Shown: in pieces, positions 19,769-28,753 of the stretch
Numbering within the stretch: position 1 is the stretch's first letter
Layout: each line of letters starts with the position of its first letter
Assembly: GCF_900105615.1 (NCBI RefSeq)
Contig: NZ_LT630003.1
Span: 5,024,001-5,088,000, forward strand
Direction: 5' to 3'
Length of the DNA: 64,000 nucleotides
Source of the DNA: Lacrimispora sphenoides JCM 1415
GTDB lineage: Bacteria > Bacillota > Clostridia > Lachnospirales > Lachnospiraceae
Position numbers and translations under genes: made by a program
The notes under the pieces: generated by a model
Told to the model about the DNA's origin: nothing
Databases searched by the model: none
What the model saw: the letters and a program-made list of their open reading frames with translations, nothing else

Positions 19769-20962
19769 ATGGCTAAAGCTAAGTTTGAAAGAAACAAAAC
19801 CCATTGTAACATCGGTACCATTGGTCACGTTGACCACGGCAAAACTACTTTAACAGCTGCAATCACAAAAACTCTTCATGACAGATTAGGTACTGGACAA
19901 TCAGTAGCTTTCGAGAATATCGATAAGGCTCCAGAAGAGAGAGAGCGTGGTATCACAATTTCTACTTCTCACGTTGAGTATGAGACAGAGAAGAGACACT
20001 ATGCACACGTTGACTGCCCAGGACATGCTGACTACGTTAAGAACATGATCACTGGTGCTGCTCAGATGGACGGCGCTATCTTAGTTGTAGCTGCTACCGA
20101 TGGTGTTATGGCTCAGACCAGAGAGCACATCCTGCTTTCCCGTCAGGTAGGCGTTCCTTACATCGTTGTATTCATGAACAAGTGCGATATGGTTGACGAT
20201 GCAGAATTACTTGAATTAGTAGACATGGAAATCCGTGAGCTGTTAAACGAGTATGAATTCCCAGGCGATGATACACCTATCATCCAGGGTTCTGCTTTAA
20301 AGGCTCTTGAAGATCCTACCAGCTCTTGGGGCGACAAGGTTCTTGAATTAATGACCGCAGTAGATGAGTGGATCCCAGATCCTATGCGTGAAACAGATAA
20401 GCCATTCTTAATGCCAGTTGAGGACGTTTTCTCCATCACAGGCCGTGGTACCGTTGCTACTGGTAGAGTAGAGCGTGGTACATTACACGTATCTGATGAA
20501 GTTGAAATCGTTGGTATCCATGAAGAGACTCGTAAGGTTGTTGTAACCGGTATCGAGATGTTCCGTAAGCTGCTTGACGAAGCTCAGGCTGGTGATAACA
20601 TCGGTGCATTACTTCGTGGTGTTCAGAGAACTGATATCGAAAGAGGTCAGTGTCTGGTTAAACCAGGTACTGTAAAGTGCCACAAGAAGTTTACCGCTCA
20701 GGTTTACGTTTTAACAAAAGATGAAGGTGGACGTCATACTCCTTTCTTCAACAACTACAGACCTCAGTTCTACTTCAGAACAACTGACGTTACTGGTGTT
20801 TGCGATTTACCAGCTGGCACAGAGATGTGTATGCCTGGTGATAACGTAGAAATGTCTGTAGAGCTGATTCATCCGGTAGCTATGGAGCAGGGTCTTCGTT
20901 TCGCTATCCGTGAAGGCGGCCGTACAGTAGGTTCCGGTAGAGTTGCTACTATCGTTGAATAA
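19769..20962 (+). CDS. tuf: Elongation factor Tu
   Basis: A 397-residue GTPase delivering aminoacyl-tRNA to the ribosome. GHVDHGKTT (G1), DCPGHADYV (G3), NKCD (G4) and the C-terminal barrel segment [15 protein letters not shown] are all present. Start ATG behind AAGGAGG. It has its own promoter and terminator, and codon use is strongly biased as expected for the most abundant protein. Confidence 0.98.
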   Translation: MAKAKFERNKTHCNIGTIGHVDHGKTTLTAAITKTLHDRLGTGQSVAFENIDKAPEERERGITISTSHVEYETEKRHYAHVDCPGHADYVKNMITGAAQMDGAILVVAATDGVMAQTREHILLSRQVGVPYIVVFMNKCDMVDDAELLELVDMEIRELLNEYEFPGDDTPIIQGSALKALEDPTSSWGDKVLELMTAVDEWIPDPMRETDKPFLMPVEDVFSITGRGTVATGRVERGTLHVSDEVEIVGIHEETRKVVVTGIEMFRKLLDEAQAGDNIGALLRGVQRTDIERGQCLVKPGTVKCHKKFTAQVYVLTKDEGGRHTPFFNNYRPQFYFRTTDVTGVCDLPAGTEMCMPGDNVEMSVELIHPVAMEQGLRFAIREGGRTVGSGRVATIVE

Positions 20963-20970
20963 TTAAAAAA

Positions 20971-21016
20971 TAAAGCCGAGCCCTTTGTTTATAAGGGGTT
21001 CGGCTTTTTCTTTTTG
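20971..21016 (+). terminator. tuf terminator
   Basis: AAAGCCGA...CCC (from 20972) pairs with GGG...TCGGCTTT (to about 21007), then a T-rich run. It marks the end of the str region. Confidence 0.88.
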
Positions 21017-21477
21017 TCTTGCGGTACTAAAATGGTACTATTTTAATGAATCGAACTTTTGGAAACTTCATTTTAATACTAACCATGTAAGCTGACATGA
21101 CTGTGCTGAAGTTGTGTATACTGATTTGTTTTATACAGCCGGAGCATTTTTTTATTAGAATACGTATTTTCTATGCGTATAATTCATTCACAAGAGAGCC
21201 GGAAACTGGGGGAATTCCAGCCGCTGGCAAAATAATTTACTGTTTTAAGCAGCGCCTTATCTTACCAGGACGAGGGCGCTACTTTTTGTGTTTAAAAAGA
21301 GTGATAATTATTACCTTTTTTGCGTTCGAGGTGGAACTATATGACAATTATAGCTTTTAATCATACAAATATTTTACTGCAGAATGCATAAATCCACTCA
21401 ATGTTTGTTGTATTTTTTACTAAAATTCTATATGTAAAAATGTTACTAATGTACAAATCGTATTATATTTACTCGAA
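21017..21477. other. Intergenic stretch between tuf and yjjI
   Basis: About 460 bases with no convincing gene. The one clear structure is AGCGCC (21251-21256) pairing with GGCGCT (21275-21280), followed by ACTTTTTGTG, which resembles an intrinsic terminator. Sequence before it (GAGAGCCGG...CCAGCCGCTGGC, about 21193-21227) can also fold, so a short untranslated RNA is possible. I match it to no riboswitch class. Confidence 0.4.
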
Positions 21478-21558
21478 AAAGGACATAAGTCCTTTAGATA
21501 GTGAAAAGTTATTGCTATAATGTGAATATTTCAGGGGTATCAGAGATATAAGTCCTTT
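21478..21558 (+). promoter_or_regulatory. yjjI promoter with overlapping palindrome
   Basis: -35 TTTAGA (21493-21498), 17 bases, -10 TATAAT (21516-21521) preceded by TG (extended -10). The perfect palindrome AAAGGAC-ATAA-GTCCTTT (21478-21495) overlaps the -35, and its right half ATAAGTCCTTT recurs at 21548-21558 in the leader. This is a likely operator; the operon encodes a Crp/Fnr-type regulator that could bind it. Confidence 0.65.
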
Positions 21559-21596
21559 TATGATGGATAAGACTTGAAATGAAAGAGGTAGGATGG

Positions 21597-23093
21597 ATGA
21601 ATAAAATTTTAGACATTGTAACATCAAAGAACCTGACTTATGAGCAGAAAGTTGTGGCTCTGGCCCATGCGGCGGAAAATAGTCTGGAGGTGCTTTCCAT
21701 ACCGGAAGCAACCCGTCATTACATGGACACCGGTGCGATTTGTGATCTGGATGAAGGGCACGCGCCTTACCGTCCCAGATATGTGATGCCGGACTACGAA
21801 AAAGCAGTAAAAAACGGCTGTGAATTTTTACAGCTTGAGGCGCCTAAGGACCTGGACGAAGTATTGCAGTTTCTGATGATTCTGTACCGCCATGTTCCCT
21901 CTATTACCAGCTATCCCGTTTATCTTGGTGATATTGATAAACTGATAGAGCCGTTTCTTGAAGGGGTTACGGATGAGGAAGCGGAAAAAAAGCTGAGGCT
22001 TTTCCTCGTTTATTTGGACCGGACCATAACCGATGGCTTCTGCCATGCTAATTTGGGACCGGAAGAGACAAGAGCAGGCCGCCTGATTTTAAAACTTGAA
22101 AAAGAACTTCAAAATGCGGTTCCTAATTTAACGCTGAAATATGATAAGGACATTACGCCTGATTCTTATGCAGAGCTTGCCCTTTATACCTCTCTGTACT
22201 GTGCAAACCCGGCGATCTGCAATCACAAGATGCACAAAGACACTTACGGTGATTACGGAATATCAAGTTGTTATAATATCCTTCCCATTGGCGGAGGTTC
22301 CTACACATTATCGAGAATCGTCCTTCCCAGGCTTGCTGCGGAAGCAAGGAACAGGGAACAGTTTTTAACAGAGCTATTGCCTGATTGTCTTTCCCGCATG
22401 GGGGACTATATGAATGAAAGAATCCGTTTCCTAGTAGAAGAATCCAATTTCTTTGAGACCTCTTTTCTCTCTAAGGAAGGCTTTATTTCCAGGGAAAAGT
22501 TCCTTGCCATGTTCGGAGTCGTTGGGCTGGCGGAATGCACCAACATGCTGATGGAAGATCCGGAGAAAACGTATGGTCACAATGCAGAAGCAGATGACTT
22601 AGCAGAGCAGATCATGAAGGTGATTGCGGATTATGCTGGTACTGCAAATGCCTTATATTCAGAGGTTTTTGACAATCATTTTGCTCTTCACGCCCAGGTC
22701 GGCATCGATTCGGACCATGGCATTACCTCAGGCGTGCGGATCCCGGTAGGGATGGAGCCGGAACTCATGTATGATCACCTTCGTCACAGTGCCAGGTTCC
22801 ACAAGTTTTTCCCGACTGGCTGCGCGGATATCTTCTCCTTTGATCCCACAGGAAGAAACAATCCGGCCGCCATGCTGGATATCGTAAAAGGAGCGTTTTC
22901 TCTGGGAGACAAATATATAAGCTTCTATGCTTCTGACAGCGATCTGGTACGGATCACGGGATATCTGGTCAAACGGAGCGAAATGGAAAAATATTATGAA
23001 GGCGAAGCCGTACTCCAGAATACGGTGCATCTGGGCGGTGACAATTACCGCAATGCCCATCTTGAGAACCGGAAGGTAAGGGGGCTGCAGTGA
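21597..23093 (+). CDS. yjjI: YjjI-family glycyl radical enzyme
   Basis: 498 residues, close in length and sequence to E. coli YjjI (DUF3029), a glycyl radical enzyme whose reaction is not established to my knowledge. Shared landmarks are GHAPYRPRYVMPDY, a long N-terminal helical region and GISSCYN with Cys225 as the candidate thiyl-radical residue. The glycyl motif is LVRITGY, with Gly455 the radical site, 44 residues from the C-terminus. Start at 21597: AGAGG precedes it, and an in-frame ATG at 21579 lacks a site. The activase gene overlaps its stop, and nucleoside transport and salvage genes follow on the same strand. In E. coli yjjI-yjjW sit next to deoCABD, so a role in anaerobic nucleoside or deoxyribose use is inferred. 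The enzyme would be oxygen-sensitive. Confidence 0.92.
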   Translation: MNKILDIVTSKNLTYEQKVVALAHAAENSLEVLSIPEATRHYMDTGAICDLDEGHAPYRPRYVMPDYEKAVKNGCEFLQLEAPKDLDEVLQFLMILYRHVPSITSYPVYLGDIDKLIEPFLEGVTDEEAEKKLRLFLVYLDRTITDGFCHANLGPEETRAGRLILKLEKELQNAVPNLTLKYDKDITPDSYAELALYTSLYCANPAICNHKMHKDTYGDYGISSCYNILPIGGGSYTLSRIVLPRLAAEARNREQFLTELLPDCLSRMGDYMNERIRFLVEESNFFETSFLSKEGFISREKFLAMFGVVGLAECTNMLMEDPEKTYGHNAEADDLAEQIMKVIADYAGTANALYSEVFDNHFALHAQVGIDSDHGITSGVRIPVGMEPELMYDHLRHSARFHKFFPTGCADIFSFDPTGRNNPAAMLDIVKGAFSLGDKYISFYASDSDLVRITGYLVKRSEMEKYYEGEAVLQNTVHLGGDNYRNAHLENRKVRGLQ

Positions 23094-23953
23094 GAGCCGC
23101 GATCAACAAAATGATTCCCTTAAGTGTAGTAGACGGGCCGGGCTGCCGGACTGCGGTGTTTGTCCAGGGCTGCAATATCGCCTGCGCTTACTGCCATAAC
23201 CCGGAGACACAGCGGCTGTGCAATGGCTGCGGCGTTTGTGTCAGCCAGTGTCCGTCAGGCGCCTTATCCCTATCAGGGAAACAGGTCATATGGGATGAGG
23301 CAGTCTGTACCCAGTGCGATCATTGCATAATGGTCTGTCCCAATTATGCATCTCCAAAGGTGCGGTGGATGGAGGCTATGGACGTATGGGAACAGATTTC
23401 AAAGAATATACCGTTTATTCAGGGGATCACAGTATCCGGCGGCGAATGCGGCCTGTATCCGGAATTTCTCACAGAATTGTTCACACTTGCAGGGAAAGCC
23501 GGGTTATCCTGTTTTCTGGACAGCAATGGCTGCGTGGATTTCACAAAGCATCCGGAGCTCATGGCTGTGACGGATAAAGTCATGCTGGATGTGAAAGCGT
23601 GGGACTCCCAGGTGTTTCACAAGCTGACAGGCGGAGATAATGGGATTGTTAAAAAAAATCTGAACTATCTGGCCCAGGCAGGTAAATTATATGAGGTAAG
23701 GCTTGTATGTCTGGAGGGAGAATTTTCTTCCGGTCTGGCAGAAGATAAAGATGTGGACATGGAGGAGGTCATCAAAGGCATGGCCGCCGAAGTAACCCCT
23801 TATCTGGAGGATTTCAGATTAAAGCTTATTACATTCCGCAATTATGGGGTAAGAGGCAAAATGGAACATAGAAAAAGCCCTACTCAGGACCAAATGGAGA
23901 AATTAAAGGAACTGGCGGTTCAATGTGGGTTTAAAGAAATACAAATTGTATAG
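23090..23953 (+). CDS. yjjW: YjjW-type glycyl radical enzyme activase (radical SAM)
   Basis: A 287-residue radical-SAM enzyme that would generate the glycyl radical on YjjI. The SAM cluster motif CNIACAYC (CX3CX2C) lies near residues 30-37. It is followed by an inserted two-cluster ferredoxin domain (CNGCGVCVSQCP and CTQCDHCIMVCP) typical of glycyl-radical activases, and VSGGECG in the barrel. The GTG start overlaps the yjjI stop (GTGA), indicating translational coupling. Next gene 24 bases downstream. Confidence 0.92.
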   Translation: MRAAINKMIPLSVVDGPGCRTAVFVQGCNIACAYCHNPETQRLCNGCGVCVSQCPSGALSLSGKQVIWDEAVCTQCDHCIMVCPNYASPKVRWMEAMDVWEQISKNIPFIQGITVSGGECGLYPEFLTELFTLAGKAGLSCFLDSNGCVDFTKHPELMAVTDKVMLDVKAWDSQVFHKLTGGDNGIVKKNLNYLAQAGKLYEVRLVCLEGEFSSGLAEDKDVDMEEVIKGMAAEVTPYLEDFRLKLITFRNYGVRGKMEHRKSPTQDQMEKLKELAVQCGFKEIQIV

Positions 23954-23977
23954 AATGAAAAATGGAGGAATCAGGTT

Positions 23978-25033
23978 ATGATGAGAAAAGGTATTGTATT
24001 TGGTTTAACAGCGGCAATGGTGCTGTCACTTACGGCTTGCGGAGGCGGAAAAACGGAGACCACAAAAGCCCAGGAGGAAACTTCCGGAGGAAAGAGCAGC
24101 TTTTCCGTTGCAATGATTACGGATACAGGCGGAATCAATGACCAGTCCTTTAACCAGTCCGCATGGGAAGGCCTTACTGAGTTAAAGAACAAGACCGGTG
24201 CAGATGTTAACTACATCGAGTCAAAGCAGGCATCGGATTTCGTAACGAATTTAGAAAGGCTGGGAGACAGCGGTGCCAATCTGTTATGGGGCGTAGGCTA
24301 CGCCTGTGCCGATGCAGTGCTGGAGGCAGCCGGCAGCAATCCTGATATCCAGTATGCGATCATTGACAATGCTTATGAGGATACACCTTCCAATGTGACT
24401 GGAGTTATGTTCCGTGCCCAGGAACCATCCTTCCTGGTTGGATATGTGGCAGGACGGACCACACAGACCGGAAAGGTTGGTTTTGTAGGCGGAATCTCCT
24501 CAGGCTTAATCGACCAGTTCCAGTACGGTTATGAAGCCGGCGTAAAGTATGCGGCAAAAGAGCTTGGTAAAGATATTGAAATTTCTGTTCAGTATGCAGA
24601 AAGCTTTAGTGATGCAGCCAAGGGAAAGGCCATTGCTGCCAGAATGTATTCTGATGGATGTGATGTGATCTATCACGCGGCCGGCGGCACAGGAACCGGT
24701 GTTATCGAGGCTGCCAAGGAAGCGGACAAGTGGGTAATCGGTGTAGACCGTGATCAGGCATATCTGGCACCGGAAAACGTATTGACATCTGCCCTTAAAT
24801 TAGTTGGTAAAGCAGTACAGGAAGTATCGGAAGAAGCAATGAACGGACAGGAAATTGGTGGTAAAACCCTTACCTTTGGCTTACAGGAAGACTGTGTGGG
24901 AATTCCTGAAGAACATGGCAACATGCCGGAAGGTGTTTATGAGGATACCTTAAAGGTGAAGGATAAAATTAAGAACGGAGAACTGACACCGCCGACCACA
25001 AAAGATGAATACGAAGCGTTTATCGCTAAATAG
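23978..25033 (+). CDS. bmpA: BmpA/PnrA-type nucleoside-binding lipoprotein
   Basis: A 351-residue substrate-binding protein of a nucleoside ABC importer. The signal peptide ends in the lipobox LTAC with Cys21 as the lipidation site, followed by a polar Gly/Thr/Glu linker and the BMP-family domain (VAMITDTGGINDQSFNQSAWEGL near residue 45, YHAAGGTGTGV and VIGVDRDQ later). It tethers to the outer face of the membrane. It is the first transporter gene, 24 bases after yjjW, and is separated from the ATPase gene by a strong stem-loop, a common way to keep binding-protein mRNA in excess. Confidence 0.92.
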   Translation: MMRKGIVFGLTAAMVLSLTACGGGKTETTKAQEETSGGKSSFSVAMITDTGGINDQSFNQSAWEGLTELKNKTGADVNYIESKQASDFVTNLERLGDSGANLLWGVGYACADAVLEAAGSNPDIQYAIIDNAYEDTPSNVTGVMFRAQEPSFLVGYVAGRTTQTGKVGFVGGISSGLIDQFQYGYEAGVKYAAKELGKDIEISVQYAESFSDAAKGKAIAARMYSDGCDVIYHAAGGTGTGVIEAAKEADKWVIGVDRDQAYLAPENVLTSALKLVGKAVQEVSEEAMNGQEIGGKTLTFGLQEDCVGIPEEHGNMPEGVYEDTLKVKDKIKNGELTPPTTKDEYEAFIAK

Positions 25034-25044
25034 AAGAGAAAAAA

Positions 25045-25083
25045 TTTTACACCGCAGGAATCGAAAGAGCCTGCGGTGTAAAA
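25045..25083 (+). other. Intercistronic stem-loop after bmpA
   Basis: TTTTACACCGCAGG (25045-25058) pairs without mismatch with CCTGCGGTGTAAAA (25070-25083) around an 11-base loop. It lies between the binding-protein and ATPase genes, and the 3' arm ends in As rather than Ts. Best read as an mRNA stabiliser or partial terminator setting stoichiometry. Confidence 0.75.
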
Positions 25084-25104
25084 CCGAAAGGAGAAAGTAT
25101 TGAC

Positions 25105-26640
25105 ATGGTCACGGGAAACAGCGATTATGCGGTCCAGATGCACGGAATCACAAAACGGTTCGGGGCATTTTACGCTTTGAAGGATATGAGTCTGGATGTT
25201 AAGAAGGGCAGCATTCATTCTCTTCTGGGTGAAAACGGTGCGGGGAAGTCGACGCTGATGAATGTACTGTACGGATTGTATCAGGCCGATGAGGGAGAAA
25301 TCTTTATCAATGGGAAAAAGGTAGACATAAAAAATCCTAATGTGGCCATAGCAAACGGCATCGGTATGGTTCATCAGCATTTTATGCTGGTGGAGGATTT
25401 CACGGTCACACAGAATATTATTTTAGGAAATGAAACTACCTCCCGCGCAGGTATTGTAGATATGAAGAAGGCCAGGAAACAAATTTTAGATATCGTGGAA
25501 AAATATGGGCTGGAGGTAGACCCGGATGCCAGAATTTGTGATATTTCTGTTGGTATGCAGCAGAGGGTGGAAATATTAAAGGCGTTGTATCGGGGAGCAG
25601 AACTGTTAATCCTTGATGAGCCTACCGCTGTTTTGACTCCTCAGGAAATTGAAGATCTTCTCTCCATCATGCACAATCTGGTAGATGACGGAAAGGCAAT
25701 CATCATCATCACTCATAAATTAAAGGAAATAAAGGCATCTTCCGATACCTGTACCATCATCCGCCGCGGCGAATACATTGATACGGTTCCGGTAGAGAAT
25801 GTTTCCGGACAAGAACTGGCTGCGCTTATGGTGGGCCATGAAGTAAAGCTGGTGGTGGATAAGACTCCTGCAAAGCCGGGAGAAACGGTATTGGAAATCA
25901 AAGACCTTGTTGTGAAAAACGAGAGAAAGCTTGAAGCGGTAAAGGGTTTAAACTTAACCGTCCGCAAGGGAGAAATCGTGGGGATCGCCGGTATTGACGG
26001 AAACGGGCAGAAGGAACTGGTGGAAGCGATCAGCAGCCTGGTACCTGCAGAAAAGGGAAGCATAACGGTCTGTGGGAAACCGATCATTAACACAAACCCA
26101 AGGACGGTCATAGACAGCGGTGTCAGCATCATTCCTGAGGACCGGCAGAAAAGGGGCCTTGTCCTTGACTTCACTGTAAATGAGAACGCGGTATTGGAGC
26201 GTTGCCGCAAAGAGCCATTTTCCAGAAAAGGGATCTTAAATAAAAAGAAAATGGAAGAGTTTACCCAAACCCTCATTGAAGCATATGATGTCCGGCCGGA
26301 TGACTGCGGATCCAGACGGGTGGGGGAACTTTCAGGCGGAAACCAGCAGAAGGTTATTATCGGACGTGAAGTCGCCATGAATCCGGATATACTGATTGCG
26401 GTACAGCCGACCAGAGGACTTGACGTAGGAGCCATTGAAACCGTGCATAAGACTCTGATCCGTGAAAGGGATAAAGGAAAAGCGGTGCTTTTGATCTCTT
26501 TTGAGCTGGACGAGGTCATGAATGTTTCCGATACCATAGCGGTCATATACGACGGAAAAATTCAAGATACGTTTCAACAGGGAACCGTAGATGAAAATAC
26601 GATTGGTCTGTTAATGGCAGGAGGAAAGAACCATGGATAA
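25105..26640 (+). CDS. nupA: Nucleoside ABC transporter, duplicated ATPase
   Basis: 511 residues with two ABC cassettes in one chain, as in ribose/nucleoside importers. Cassette 1 has Walker A GENGAGKST, a degenerate signature ISVGMQQRVE and Walker B LLILDEPT. Cassette 2 has a Walker A-like GIDGNGQKE without the Lys-Ser/Thr, signature LSGGNQQK and the Walker B segment ILIAVQPTRG, where the usual Asp-Glu is replaced by Val-Gln. One site is thus probably catalytic and the other degenerate, as usual in this family. The permease gene overlaps its stop. Confidence 0.9.
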   Translation: MVTGNSDYAVQMHGITKRFGAFYALKDMSLDVKKGSIHSLLGENGAGKSTLMNVLYGLYQADEGEIFINGKKVDIKNPNVAIANGIGMVHQHFMLVEDFTVTQNIILGNETTSRAGIVDMKKARKQILDIVEKYGLEVDPDARICDISVGMQQRVEILKALYRGAELLILDEPTAVLTPQEIEDLLSIMHNLVDDGKAIIIITHKLKEIKASSDTCTIIRRGEYIDTVPVENVSGQELAALMVGHEVKLVVDKTPAKPGETVLEIKDLVVKNERKLEAVKGLNLTVRKGEIVGIAGIDGNGQKELVEAISSLVPAEKGSITVCGKPIINTNPRTVIDSGVSIIPEDRQKRGLVLDFTVNENAVLERCRKEPFSRKGILNKKKMEEFTQTLIEAYDVRPDDCGSRRVGELSGGNQQKVIIGREVAMNPDILIAVQPTRGLDVGAIETVHKTLIRERDKGKAVLLISFELDEVMNVSDTIAVIYDGKIQDTFQQGTVDENTIGLLMAGGKNHG

Positions 26641-27757
26641 AGCGATAAAGATTTTAAAAAAACCATTAACAATGACTTTGATCGCTGTCTTCTTCGGATT
26701 TATCGTAGCGGGGATCATACTCGCGGCGGCGGGATATCCGCCGGTTCATTCACTAGCCGTCTTGTTTGACGGAGTCTTTTCCAGTCCGAAACACATTTCC
26801 AATGTAATCATTAAAAGTACGCCTATCATTCTCACGGGAATCGGCGTTGCATTTGCGTTTAAGACCGGACTTTTTAACATTGGAGCCGAAGGACAGTTTA
26901 TTATGGGGTGTGTGGCATCTACCGTAGTCGGCATTCTGTTTGATTTTCCTCCGGTGATCCAGATTCCTCTCGTTGTCCTTGCCGGTGTGGCAGCTGGGGC
27001 AGTGTATGGCGGGATTGCCGGTTTCTTAAAGGCGAGGTTCGGCATCCATGAGGTTCTTACCAGTATTATGCTGAACTGGATAGCACTTTATTTCTCCAAT
27101 TATGTATGTTCCTTACCCCGGTTCCATAAACCGGATACCATTGGAACGTACCCGATCAACCGTTCCGGCTACACGATGATTCTGGGAAATTACAAGACGA
27201 CGGAGGCGGGAAAGGCGGCACTTGCCCAGAACGAATTTCTTCGCAGCACCGTTTTGAAAACAGATGTAAACGTTGGAATTATTATTGCAGTCATTCTGGC
27301 TGTGTTTATCTGGTTCCTTCTATATAAAACGGCTAAGGGATTTGAACTGAGAGCAGTAGGCTTTAATAAGAGCGCAGCAGAATTTTCCGGAATCTATGTA
27401 AACAGAAACATCCTGCACTCCATGCTTATTTCCGGGGCTATCTGCGGGCTGGCTGCATCTCTTTATATTACCGGGAATTCTCCTCATGGCATTGCTACAT
27501 TGGCAGCCTTTGAAAACACGGGCTTTAACGGATTATCCGTTTGTCTGATTGCGGCAAGTTCACCAATCGGCTGTATTTTTGCAGGGCTGCTGTTTGGCGG
27601 TTTGATCTATGGCGGCCAGTCTTTACAGTACGAGGTGGGAGCTCCATCAGAAATTATCAACATCGTCATTGGTGTCATCGTATTTTTTGTGGCGCTGACC
27701 CGTATCATTCCGCCGCTGGTGGACCGTTTTTCGAAGGGAGGTAAGAAACATGCTTAA
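26633..27757 (+). CDS. nupB: Nucleoside ABC transporter permease 1
   Basis: A 374-residue polytopic membrane protein of the BPD_transp_2 family with roughly nine or ten hydrophobic spans. The family motif region GAEGQFIMG lies near residue 85, and a conserved ELRAVGFNKSAAEFSGI cytoplasmic loop near 240 contacts the ATPase. Its ATG overlaps nupA by 8 bases behind GAGGAAAG, and its own stop overlaps nupC by 8 bases, so the three are translationally coupled. Confidence 0.9.
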   Translation: MDKAIKILKKPLTMTLIAVFFGFIVAGIILAAAGYPPVHSLAVLFDGVFSSPKHISNVIIKSTPIILTGIGVAFAFKTGLFNIGAEGQFIMGCVASTVVGILFDFPPVIQIPLVVLAGVAAGAVYGGIAGFLKARFGIHEVLTSIMLNWIALYFSNYVCSLPRFHKPDTIGTYPINRSGYTMILGNYKTTEAGKAALAQNEFLRSTVLKTDVNVGIIIAVILAVFIWFLLYKTAKGFELRAVGFNKSAAEFSGIYVNRNILHSMLISGAICGLAASLYITGNSPHGIATLAAFENTGFNGLSVCLIAASSPIGCIFAGLLFGGLIYGGQSLQYEVGAPSEIINIVIGVIVFFVALTRIIPPLVDRFSKGGKKHA

Positions 27758-28667
27758 CAGTCTGATGCTATTTGTAGGCATTACACTTATGTATTCCACT
27801 CCTTTGGTATTTGCAGCATTGGGGGGAGTGGTGTCGGAGCGGTCCGGCGTTACCAATATCGGTATTGAAGGAATGATGACCATCGGAGCAGTTACAGGGG
27901 CTACTGTGGGTTACTATTCAGGAAGTGCCTGGGTAGGATTTTTTGCAGCCGGTCTGGCAGGAGGCGTTATTGCCCTTCTCCATGCCTTCGCGTCGATCAC
28001 ATGCAAGGCGGACCAGACGATATCCGGTATTGCCATCAATTTGATCGGTCCCGGTGTGGCTCTGTTTGTCTGCCGCCTGCTTTTTGACGGTGCTACCATG
28101 TCGCTCCCGGTACCTCATAAGATTCCAAAGGTGTTTGGGAGCTTAAACTCAAAGGCGTTTCAGAATTTAAATGTGGATGTAACCGTTGTCATCGCGTTTG
28201 TACTGGCTGTGTTTATCTGGTTCTTTCTTTATAAGACAAAGTGGGGTCTTCATATCCGGGCAGTCGGAGAGCATCCGGCAGCAGCGGATACCATGGGACT
28301 TAACGTTTATAAAATCAGGTATATCTGTGTGCTGGTCTCCGGCATTTTAGCAGGACTGGGCGGTGCGTCCATGACCCTGGCCATTATCCCTCAGTTTACG
28401 CCTACCGCGATCAGCGGACAGGGATTTATTGCACTTGCGGCTGTTATTTTTGGAAAATGGACTCCTCACGGGGCTTATGGCGCCTGTCTGTTATTCGGAG
28501 CAGCCCAGGCCCTTACCGTTACTCTGGGAGGGGGAAGATTTGCGGTTCCTTCGTCCATTCTGGCAATGCTTCCGTATCTCATTACTATCGTGATCCTGAT
28601 CCTGTTTGTGGGGAAATCCTCTGCGCCGAAAGCCAGCGGGCAGCCTTACGAAAAGGATGCGAGGTAA
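27750..28667 (+). CDS. nupC: Nucleoside ABC transporter permease 2
   Basis: A 305-residue second permease of the same family. It contains the GIEGMMTIGA motif (near residue 38, corresponding to GAEGQFIMG in the partner) and the loop HIRAVGEHPAAADTMGLNVYKIR, followed by hydrophobic spans. It heterodimerises with the preceding permease. 86 bases separate it from the regulator gene, the largest gap inside the operon. Confidence 0.9.
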   Translation: MLNSLMLFVGITLMYSTPLVFAALGGVVSERSGVTNIGIEGMMTIGAVTGATVGYYSGSAWVGFFAAGLAGGVIALLHAFASITCKADQTISGIAINLIGPGVALFVCRLLFDGATMSLPVPHKIPKVFGSLNSKAFQNLNVDVTVVIAFVLAVFIWFFLYKTKWGLHIRAVGEHPAAADTMGLNVYKIRYICVLVSGILAGLGGASMTLAIIPQFTPTAISGQGFIALAAVIFGKWTPHGAYGACLLFGAAQALTVTLGGGRFAVPSSILAMLPYLITIVILILFVGKSSAPKASGQPYEKDAR

Positions 28668-28698
28668 GAGATTAAAGGCAAGTAATGATTCCCGGCGG

Positions 28699-28712
28699 AT
28701 CATAAATATGAT
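28699..28712. promoter_or_regulatory. Dyad upstream of the Crp/Fnr regulator gene
   Basis: ATCAT-AAAT-ATGAT, a perfect 5-4-5 inverted repeat in the 86-base gap before the regulator gene, 42 bases from its start. The half-site spacing suits a Crp/Fnr dimer, but the sequence differs from the yjjI palindrome, so assignment is open. Confidence 0.35.
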
Positions 28713-28753
28713 ATGATGAAATCAAAGAGAAAGAAACGAAAAGGAGCAAGATC

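Noticed and set aside
21190..21290. Possible ZTP, THF or cobalamin riboswitch before yjjI
   Set aside because: Short GC-rich segments resemble fragments of these, but the conserved cores are missing.
21097..21360. Open frame of 87 codons between tuf and yjjI
   Set aside because: No ribosome-binding site, no recognisable domain, and it runs through a terminator-like hairpin at 21251-21280.
25713..26546. Long minus-strand frame of 277 codons inside nupA
   Set aside because: Complementary to a clear duplicated ABC ATPase; Ser/Thr-rich translation without domain or start signal.
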